From positions 1,414,718-1,478,717 of the forward strand of contig NZ_BMER01000001.1 of assembly GCF_014636865.1 (NCBI RefSeq): DNA of 64,000 nucleotides, in the 5' to 3' direction. The stretch comes from Parapedobacter pyrenivorans. Lineage in GTDB: Bacteria > Bacteroidota > Bacteroidia > Sphingobacteriales > Sphingobacteriaceae. Positions 46,743-53,563 of this stretch are shown in pieces. Every line of letters begins with the position of its first letter. Position 1 is the first letter of the stretch. A program made the translations under genes and the position numbers. Below the pieces are notes generated by a model. It was not told the origin of the DNA. It saw only the letters and a program-made list of their open reading frames with translations, and did no database searches.

Positions 46743-47462
46743 TTACAATTGGTTTTGGGTGATTTTGCCCTTAATAATATACAGTTTGACAATAGAAGCT
46801 TTTGTGATCACGGTGTCACCCTCATAATCGGGATTGGCGGCCCGGAGTACGATTTTGGAGGTGTCTTTGTGTTGGTAGAGCAACCTCACCGTCACCATGC
46901 CGTTGGCGCGTTCATCGGTCACGACCAAATAAGCCTCGCCCCATAGGATGATATCGGTGTTTGTAATTTCCTTGACAGCGATGATCTCACCGTTGGCGAC
47001 GCGAGGATACATGCTGTCGCCGTACATGGGCAGATAAGCCGAGCAGTCGTTAAAGGGGCGAAAGTTTACGTAGTATTCCGGTGTGCTATCGTCGAAAATA
47101 TCCGATGATATACGTTGCAGGTCGGTGAGTTTGACATCGTAGAAGGGTACGCTTTCTCCACCTGACTTGGGAATCGAATGAAAGGTCTGTTTGAGGTAGG
47201 GTCGTACCATAAATAGCTTCTCCCCTTCACCGGTGTTCAGGTAGGCTGGATTAATATTGTAATATTCAATAATGTCTTTTGCAAGGCGTTTGCCTAGTTT
47301 CCGTTTATTGTTTTCAATGGATGACCCATTATTGAATGCTTTCATCAAGGGGCTATAAAACTCTTCCACGGTCATGCCCAAGGAATTTCGGATCTCCTTA
47401 AGGCGGCTCCCGATTTTTTCCGACTGTAAATCAATGCCTTCTAAAGAATTTTGCATTTCCAT
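46743..47462 (-). CDS. S24/CI-like transcriptional repressor, probably not self-cleaving
   Basis: The 239-residue protein has an N-terminal helix-turn-helix region (about residues 14-75, IGSRLKEIRNSLGMTVEEFYSPL, then AYLNTGEG as in phage-type XRE regulators) and a C-terminal S24 (LexA/CI/UmuD) domain. The nucleophile S150 is present in YLPMYGDSMYP. The general-base lysine expected near residue 193 is arginine (VTVRLLY in place of VKRL), and no Ala-Gly cleavage site was seen. I chose ATG 47462; the frame upstream comes from a TTG inside the promoter region. It probably binds the palindrome at 47488-47502 and controls its own gene and the facing HEPN gene. Confidence 0.8.
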   Translation of the reverse strand: MEMQNSLEGIDLQSEKIGSRLKEIRNSLGMTVEEFYSPLMKAFNNGSSIENNKRKLGKRLAKDIIEYYNINPAYLNTGEGEKLFMVRPYLKQTFHSIPKSGGESVPFYDVKLTDLQRISSDIFDDSTPEYYVNFRPFNDCSAYLPMYGDSMYPRVANGEIIAVKEITNTDIILWGEAYLVVTDERANGMVTVRLLYQHKDTSKIVLRAANPDYEGDTVITKASIVKLYIIKGKITQNQL

Positions 47463-47473
47463 CTGTTTTGATA

Positions 47474-47503
47474 TTGAAATAGTATCTAAAGATATTATCT
47501 TTG
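47474..47503 (+). promoter_or_regulatory. Rightward promoter toward the HEPN gene
   Basis: TTG (47474-47476), 19 bp, then TATCTTTG (47496-47503): an exact -33/-7 pair. The -7 box lies within the palindrome 47488-47502. Transcription would start near 47509, giving a leader of about 130 nt before the HEPN ATG. Confidence 0.7.
47488..47502. promoter_or_regulatory. Perfect 15-bp palindrome, candidate repressor operator
   Basis: AAAGATA-T-TATCTTT is a perfect odd palindrome. A second, weaker GATA...TATC pair lies at 47470-47486. It covers the rightward -7 box and lies in the leader of the leftward repressor message, so binding here would block the HEPN promoter and hinder the repressor message. 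Confidence 0.6.
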
Positions 47504-47523
47504 TAGTATGAAATAGCAATATA

Positions 47524-47553
47524 CAAACTTAGCTGCTGTTAACGTATGCAAAA
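47524..47553 (-). promoter_or_regulatory. Leftward promoter of the S24-type repressor
   Basis: On the minus strand TTTTG (47553-47549), 17 bp, TAAGTTTG (47531-47524): an exact pair. Transcription would start near 47518 and run through the rightward promoter, leaving a leader of about 55 nt. Confidence 0.7.
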
Positions 47554-47623
47554 TAGAAAAAACAGTGCAGCTGCTCCTGCTTTGATGAAGAAATTCAACA
47601 AGTTGTGCATTAATTACCCATAG
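47546..47623 (+). CDS. Possible 25-codon leader ORF before the HEPN gene
   Basis: ATG 47546 opens a 25-codon frame (MQNRKNSAAAPALMKKFNKL...) that ends at TAG 47621-47623, 18 bp before the HEPN start, within the predicted leader. It is short and may be chance, but position and spacing would fit a leader peptide or a small inhibitor. Low confidence. Confidence 0.2.
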   Translation: MQNRKNSAAAPALMKKFNKLCINYP

Positions 47624-47641
47624 TCCACAAAACCGTTAACC

Positions 47642-48517
47642 ATGGATATAGACTTTGATAACCTCAATTCGGTGCAGCAAGCCGCATTACGCCGGCTGGC
47701 CCTGGAGCTCACCGACCGGATCGGTACGGCATTTATCTTTTGTTTTGCCCTTCAACAGCACGAATCGAGCTGCGCGCATTGTTTTGCACAGAAAACAACG
47801 AAACAATGGTTCAAGGCCGATATCTTATTGGTGTACAATGAGAGCGAACAGCGCTGCTTGTATGACATCCAACATTTGGCCAATAACCTTAGTACCGATA
47901 CGCATCAATACACCACGGTGGTGCTATCACATAACGATGCAATGCAACGCCTGGCTACAGGAGATGTGTTTGTTTGTCATATTTTCAAGCGTGGCGCTTT
48001 GTTGTATAGCCAAACGAATGCGTTGCCAGTCGTTCAGGGGTTTATATGCCACGAAACCTTGTTGCAAGAAACACGGGAAGGCTGGCGCCGTTGGTTCAAC
48101 AACAGTTGCCAATTTATGGATTGTGCTGCATATTGCTTGGTGGAATGCAATTTTGGCTTGGCTGTATTTATGATGCATCAAACTGTGGAGCAAGCGTGCA
48201 AGGCGATACTTAAAGTCATGTTGCACATGAGGCCCAATACCCACAACCTTGCATGGATGCTCAAACTTTGCAGTACCATTGCACCAGAGATTGCCGGCGT
48301 CTTCCCTCGTGATAATCCGCGGGATAAGACGCTCTTCAATTTACTCAAAAACAGCTATAATGATTGCCGTTATGCTGCGGGGTTTACCGTCAAGGAGGAA
48401 GAGGCGTGGACGCTTTACTACCGTGCCTCGACACTTTTACGAATAGCCGGTGAGCTGAGCAATCGTCGGATTGCAGCAATGGAGCTGCTCGTAAAGAATC
48501 CTTCGCCACAAGCCTAA
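47642..48517 (+). CDS. Nucleotidyltransferase-like/HEPN protein facing an S24-type repressor
   Basis: The 291-residue protein has a degenerate nucleotidyltransferase-like N-terminal half (about residues 20-140, ADILLVYNESEQR, DVFVCHIFKRGALLY) and a C-terminal HEPN domain (about 155-285: NFGLAVFMMHQTVEQACKAILKVML, then RPNTHNLAWMLKL, the usual HEPN His-Asn/Asp-Leu turn). The classic catalytic GS-x-D of minimal nucleotidyltransferases is not seen. HEPN domains are often RNases in toxin and defence systems. The protein is cysteine-rich (about ten). It converges tail to tail with a permease gene, with 1 bp between stops. It resembles the protein at 60040 in design. Confidence 0.7.
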   Translation: MDIDFDNLNSVQQAALRRLALELTDRIGTAFIFCFALQQHESSCAHCFAQKTTKQWFKADILLVYNESEQRCLYDIQHLANNLSTDTHQYTTVVLSHNDAMQRLATGDVFVCHIFKRGALLYSQTNALPVVQGFICHETLLQETREGWRRWFNNSCQFMDCAAYCLVECNFGLAVFMMHQTVEQACKAILKVMLHMRPNTHNLAWMLKLCSTIAPEIAGVFPRDNPRDKTLFNLLKNSYNDCRYAAGFTVKEEEAWTLYYRASTLLRIAGELSNRRIAAMELLVKNPSPQA

Positions 48518-48518
48518 T

Positions 48519-50924
48519 TTACTCATCTCGCAACGACTCCACGGGGTTAGCCACAGCTGCCCGGATGGCTTGCCCGCCCACTGTGAGCAACGCAATCATC
48601 ATTGCCGCCAGCCCTGCCAGCCCAAAAAACCACCATTGGATTTCAATGCGGTAGGCGAAATCTTCCAGCCATCTGTTCATCGCCCACCAAGCAATTGGAG
48701 ATGCGATGAGCATGGCAAGTCCGACGAGTTTCACAAAATCCGTAACCAAAAGACGGATAATGCTAGCTACCGTTGCTCCTAGTACTTTACGGATACCGAT
48801 TTCTTTCGTCCGTTGGTAGGCTGTGAATGTCGCTAGTCCGAATAATCCAAGGCAAGCCACGAAGACGGTGAGCCCTGCAAACAAGCCCAGTATGATGCCG
48901 GTTTTACGTTCTGCCAGGTAGGTGTTATTGATCCGATCATCCAGAAAAGAGTACGAAAAAGGCAAATCGGGGCTGAGCCCATCATACTGTTTTTTCATGG
49001 TTTCCAGTAAACTGGTAACATCACCGGGCTTGGCTTTTACTAGAAGATTGCCGAAATTCTTGTTCAACACCATCACCAAAGGTGATATCCGTTCGTGCAA
49101 GGATTTGAAATGGAAATCTTTTACGACTCCCACAATACGTAAGTGTTTGTTTTCGCCATTGACTAGCGTTTTTCCGAGCGCGTCGCCGGTCCATCCAAAT
49201 GTTGCAGCAGCCGTTTCGTTGATAATAGCGCTCAATGAATCCATGCCGTAATCGGCTGAAAAATTTCGGCCAGCTGACAATTCGATTCCCAGGGTTGGGA
49301 TATAGTGTTCATCCACATCATATCGGAGGGTCTTGGTCCATTGCGCGGGAGCATCTACGGGATGGACGAAGAAGTTGTTACTATAGGTAGCGCCCGCCGG
49401 AACATAGGGCGAGTTACTCACGTGGAGTACACGTGAATCCTGTAGCAATTGCTGCCGGAATATTTCTTCGTTTTTTTCCAAGGGCCAGGTCCGCAGTACC
49501 AGCACTTGTTCCTTATCATAACCCAGTTTTTTATGCTGGATGTAATGGAGTTGTTTGTACACGACGGTGGTACAGATGATCAGACCAATCGAAACCAGAA
49601 ACTGGAAAACGACCAAACCGCTGCGCAATCCCAAGCCGTTATTGTCAGGAATGAGCTTCCCCTTCAATACCGCTACCGGCCTAAAGGCTGACAAGAAGAA
49701 TGCCGGATAACTTCCAGCCACAAGACCTACGGCAAACCCAACGAACAACAGCAAGGGTATGATCCACCAATGTGCTACCAAGTCGAGTGTTAATGCCTTG
49801 CCCGATAGATGGTTAAACAGCGGTAACGCCAAGTAGGTAAGTCCAATGGCGAATAGCAACGCGATAAACGTCAATAGTAGCGACTCGAGTAGAAACTGGA
49901 TGGTCAGCGCTTTCCGCCCCGACCCGAGTACTTTCCGTACGCCTACCTCCTTGGCCCGTCTGGAAGCACTGGCGGTAGCCAGGTTCATGAAATTGATACT
50001 GGCAACGAGGAGCATGAACAAGGCAATAGCACCGAAAATGTACACATAGCGGATGTCTCCTGGCGTACTCAGGTCATTGGTAAAATCCGAATGCAGGTGA
50101 ATGTCCGTAAGGCGCTGGAGGTGTAAGCCGATGTCGTTACCCGCCTTTCGGTGTTCCGTATAGGTCATCCCGAAAGCAGCGGGGAACTGGGGGCCGGCAT
50201 ATTTTTCAAACAACGCGGGGAGCTTGACTTCCATCGTGTTGTAATCTGAGCCGGGATGAAGTACCGCGTAGGTATAAAAGCCCGATTCCAGCCACGAATG
50301 GGATTTAGCATTCGGGTAGCTAGACATAGAAGTGAAAATATCGAAACGGAGGTGTGAGTTATGGGGTAAATCCGCTGCCACACCCGTCACTTTTAGGGGT
50401 TGGTTATTGTCCTTCACCGCTATTTGCCTGCCGATGACATCTATACTCCCGAAATATTTTCTGGCAACTGTTTCCGTAAGGATGACTGTGTTGGGTTCGA
50501 TGAGCGCAGTCTTTGAATTGCCCTGGATTAGGGGAAAGCTGAATACCTGGAAAAAATTTGAATCCACGAATGCCATTTCTTCCTCATTGAAGAACTGATC
50601 GGCCACCTGAAAGAAAGGTCTGCCGGCCGATACCAGACGGGTGGCGGCTTCAACAGCTGGAAATTCCGCTTGGATTGCCTGCGCCGTAGGAGGCATTACA
50701 TTGGCTTCTTTGATCTCACCACCGGGTACGGCGCCGCCAAATACCACACGCACAATGCGGTCCGACTTTTCGTGGAATCGGTCGTAGCTCCATTCATCGA
50801 ATATAAATAAACCGATCAGTATGCATGTGGCGATTCCCAAGGCTAGCCCCGCGACGTTGATGACGGCAAACACCCGCTGCCGTAGCAGGTTACGGAGTGC
50901 AGTTTTGAAGTAGTTCTTTATCAT
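48519..50924 (-). CDS. FtsX/MacB-type ABC transporter permease (third of three)
   Basis: The 801-residue membrane protein begins MIKNYFKTALRNLLRQRVFAVINVAGLALGIATCILI (first helix about residues 20-42). A periplasmic MacB_PCD domain follows (about 60-250), then FtsX helices near 285-345, 375-400 and 425-445, a second periplasmic domain (about 450-640) and a C-terminal FtsX core (VFVACLGLFGLATFTAYQRTKEIGIRKVLGATVASII). It ends in VANPVESLRDE. No ATPase gene lies near. Such doubled-FtsX permeases are common in Bacteroidota, often in several copies; they may move lipids, peptides or antibiotics, or act in stress signalling. Confidence 0.88.
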   Translation of the reverse strand: MIKNYFKTALRNLLRQRVFAVINVAGLALGIATCILIGLFIFDEWSYDRFHEKSDRIVRVVFGGAVPGGEIKEANVMPPTAQAIQAEFPAVEAATRLVSAGRPFFQVADQFFNEEEMAFVDSNFFQVFSFPLIQGNSKTALIEPNTVILTETVARKYFGSIDVIGRQIAVKDNNQPLKVTGVAADLPHNSHLRFDIFTSMSSYPNAKSHSWLESGFYTYAVLHPGSDYNTMEVKLPALFEKYAGPQFPAAFGMTYTEHRKAGNDIGLHLQRLTDIHLHSDFTNDLSTPGDIRYVYIFGAIALFMLLVASINFMNLATASASRRAKEVGVRKVLGSGRKALTIQFLLESLLLTFIALLFAIGLTYLALPLFNHLSGKALTLDLVAHWWIIPLLLFVGFAVGLVAGSYPAFFLSAFRPVAVLKGKLIPDNNGLGLRSGLVVFQFLVSIGLIICTTVVYKQLHYIQHKKLGYDKEQVLVLRTWPLEKNEEIFRQQLLQDSRVLHVSNSPYVPAGATYSNNFFVHPVDAPAQWTKTLRYDVDEHYIPTLGIELSAGRNFSADYGMDSLSAIINETAAATFGWTGDALGKTLVNGENKHLRIVGVVKDFHFKSLHERISPLVMVLNKNFGNLLVKAKPGDVTSLLETMKKQYDGLSPDLPFSYSFLDDRINNTYLAERKTGIILGLFAGLTVFVACLGLFGLATFTAYQRTKEIGIRKVLGATVASIIRLLVTDFVKLVGLAMLIASPIAWWAMNRWLEDFAYRIEIQWWFFGLAGLAAMMIALLTVGGQAIRAAVANPVESLRDE

Positions 50925-50979
50925 CTCTTTAGTAATTAGTACATTACACTTGATCGTTAGATAATATCTTTGTACTACG

Positions 50980-53400
50980 TCATTCGTCCCTCAATGAATC
51001 AACTGGATTAGCTACTGCGGCTTTGAAAGCTTTGATGCCAATGGTTAGCATCGCAATTGTCAGGGCCACCAGCATCGCAACCGCAAACAGCCCAGTGCTT
51101 AAATTAATGCGATAAGTAAAATTAGCCAACCAGTCATGCATGAAATAATAGGCAATCGGTGCCGCCACGCAGAATGCAATAACTACCAAATAAACGAACT
51201 CTTTGGAAAATTGATAGACGATACCTGCGACACTTGCGCCAAGCACCTTCCGGATTCCGATTTCCTTTACTTTTTGGCCCAGCATAAAGGACACCATCCC
51301 ATATAGTCCGATGCTGGATATTACGAGCGATAATGCCGCAAACAATTGGTACACCAGCGCCATTTTTTCTTCCTGTTCGTAAAATTTGGCGATATTATCA
51401 TCCAAGAAGCTAGCCTGGTAATAATGCTCCGGGTAAAGCTGTTCAAACCGTTGCTGGATTTCAACCAATGTGCTTTTCCCGGCGCCTTTCTCCAGTTTGA
51501 TACCGGCTACGTAATAGTTGCGCTTCAAGGTAGTAATGATCATCGGGCTGACTTCTTCTCGCAGCGAGTTGGGTATAAAGTCTTTCACAACCCCGGCAAC
51601 GGTCATCCAACTATCCATAAATCCAATGCGGATTCGCTTACCTATCGCATCTTCGGCACTTGGTAAACCCAATTTACGCACCATGGTCTCGTTGACCACG
51701 GCCGCTTTGGCGGTATCGCTTTCCGCATAGGCATTGCCTGCAACAAAGGTCAGCGCATAGTTGTCAAAATAGTCGGCGTCAGCGAATTTCATAGTGGTGG
51801 GGAACGTGATATCATTGCCCGATTCCGTTCCATCGAAATAGAAATTTGACTGCCATTTGTTGTCCGATGAAGGAACGTCGCTCGCCAGGCTCACCGACTG
51901 AATCTGTGGGAGCTGTAATAACTGCTGCTTGAAAATCGATACCCGCTGGTTCTCGCTGTTGTCGCTAGGTACTTGCACTACGTAAACAGCCGCTTTGTCA
52001 AAACCCAGATCGGCATTCCGGATATAGGTCATTTGTTTTACGGCCACCAGTGTGCCGATCATGAGCAATTGAGCGATGGCGAATTGTACAACCACCAAGC
52101 TCTTCCGCACGGGAACTCCCCCCAGTTGGGCGGTATTAGTCTTATTCTTGAGCGCAGCAATGGGTGTAAAACCGGAAAGGACAAGTGCCGGGTAGCCACC
52201 CGACAGCAGGGTCATCGCCACGAGGGCTATACCGAGAAATACAACGGTATTCCCTTGTAGTAAAGTAGGGCGATCAGGCATGTTGGAAAAGTGATGCACA
52301 TAAGGGAGCGCGATATAGACGATCCCGATTGCAACGACCATCGATAGAAAGACAAGTAGGAAGGTTTCACTGAACGATTGTGCAATCAAGCCCCGCCTGG
52401 AACCCCCTAATACTTTCCGAACACCAATTTCCTTGCCTTTACCTAGCGCTTGGGCGGTACTGAGGTTGATGAAATTGATGGCTGCCATGATGAGGATGAA
52501 CACGCCGATGAGCGCCAATGTGGTCAAGGTAGACCGCTTAACCATTCGATTATCGAGCACATTGCCGTAGCGTGTGTCAAAATGAATATCGCTCAGTGGC
52601 TGCAAGTGTAGCAACCTATTTCTTCCGTTGCCTTCAAAATATTTTTTGGCTAAGCCTTCCAATTGTTGGCCGATAGCGGCCCTGTCCTCATTGGGATCAA
52701 ACAATACATAAGTCTGGAAGCTGCTGCTTACGCCATTCCAATTATCGGCATCGTAGTCAAACAGACTCGAATTTGCCTCCAATGTCGGGAAGGAGGCGAG
52801 TAAGTGATAAGGAAAGTTGCTGTTTTGCGGAGCGTTTTCCACAACAGCGGTAACCTGGAGCGTAATAGCATTGGCCAATTGGAGTTGCTGTCCTATGGCC
52901 TGCTGCCATGAGCCAAAGAAGCGGTCGGCAGTCTCCCTGTCGAGGACGGCACTATTGGGCACCGTCAGCGAGGTCGCATCTCCAGCAAGCCACGTTGCGT
53001 CAAAGAGCTGGAAAAAATCGGCTGTTGTAAAAATGACCTGTTCGGAATATTTGTCGATCGGGTTTTCCTGGTTTTTATTAGGTACATCTACCTGGCCACC
53101 GGTTGCTAGCAATGGTACGATGGCCTTCAATTGAGGCATGTCTACCTGTAGCGCTTGGGGTAACGGATTAGCGACTCCCGCGTTGTAATCGGACGAATTT
53201 TCGTGTTTCGTCTCCGTTACAATCCGGTAGATATGTTTGTAGTTTTTATGGAAGCGATCATAGCTCCACTCATGCTGCACGATCACAAATAAAATCAACG
53301 CCGACGCAATTCCCAAAGAAAGCCCCATCAAATTGATTAGCGATGTCCGCCTTTGGCGGATGATATTTCGCCATGCGATTTTGAGGTAGTTCGTTATCAT
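50980..53400 (-). CDS. FtsX/MacB-type ABC transporter permease (second of three)
   Basis: The 806-residue protein has the same layout as its neighbours: MITNYLKIAWRNIIRQRRTSLINLMGLSLGIASALIL at the start, periplasmic MacB_PCD domain, FtsX core with KGKEIGVRKVLGGSRRGLIAQ, second periplasmic domain and the last FtsX core with LGQKVKEIGIRKVLGASVAGIVYQ, ending VANPVDSLRDE. It is 55 bp upstream of the third permease and has a clear -7 box before it (53425-53418). Sequence differs clearly from the other two, so this is an old tandem family rather than a fresh copy. Confidence 0.88.
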   Translation of the reverse strand: MITNYLKIAWRNIIRQRRTSLINLMGLSLGIASALILFVIVQHEWSYDRFHKNYKHIYRIVTETKHENSSDYNAGVANPLPQALQVDMPQLKAIVPLLATGGQVDVPNKNQENPIDKYSEQVIFTTADFFQLFDATWLAGDATSLTVPNSAVLDRETADRFFGSWQQAIGQQLQLANAITLQVTAVVENAPQNSNFPYHLLASFPTLEANSSLFDYDADNWNGVSSSFQTYVLFDPNEDRAAIGQQLEGLAKKYFEGNGRNRLLHLQPLSDIHFDTRYGNVLDNRMVKRSTLTTLALIGVFILIMAAINFINLSTAQALGKGKEIGVRKVLGGSRRGLIAQSFSETFLLVFLSMVVAIGIVYIALPYVHHFSNMPDRPTLLQGNTVVFLGIALVAMTLLSGGYPALVLSGFTPIAALKNKTNTAQLGGVPVRKSLVVVQFAIAQLLMIGTLVAVKQMTYIRNADLGFDKAAVYVVQVPSDNSENQRVSIFKQQLLQLPQIQSVSLASDVPSSDNKWQSNFYFDGTESGNDITFPTTMKFADADYFDNYALTFVAGNAYAESDTAKAAVVNETMVRKLGLPSAEDAIGKRIRIGFMDSWMTVAGVVKDFIPNSLREEVSPMIITTLKRNYYVAGIKLEKGAGKSTLVEIQQRFEQLYPEHYYQASFLDDNIAKFYEQEEKMALVYQLFAALSLVISSIGLYGMVSFMLGQKVKEIGIRKVLGASVAGIVYQFSKEFVYLVVIAFCVAAPIAYYFMHDWLANFTYRINLSTGLFAVAMLVALTIAMLTIGIKAFKAAVANPVDSLRDE

Positions 53401-53417
53401 GCTTATTGGTCTTAGTA

Positions 53418-53425
53418 CAAAAGTA
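53418..53425 (-). promoter_or_regulatory. Promoter -7 box before the second permease
   Basis: On the minus strand TACTTTTG matches the -7 consensus exactly, 18 bp before the permease ATG. It suggests that the second (and probably third) permease can be expressed apart from the first. Confidence 0.5.
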
Positions 53426-53563
53426 TTTAGTCATTAGATAACAGCGGTCAGAACGTTCGTTTTTATCGTTTCCCGCTTTCACTGTTTTAGCCTGTTGCAG
53501 ACCCTACCTAGGGTACAACAGCGGAGCGCCTCGGATCCAGATGGAGCGTAACAGGCTAAAGCT

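Noticed and set aside
46583-46792. 69-codon minus-strand frame crossing the repressor 3' end and the terminator
   Set aside because: It overlaps the repressor gene and runs through the terminator stem, with no ribosome site or family resemblance; probably chance.
50960-50980. Plus-strand TATCTTTG near the end of the second permease as a promoter
   Set aside because: It would transcribe only antisense to the permease and no plus-strand gene follows; likely chance.
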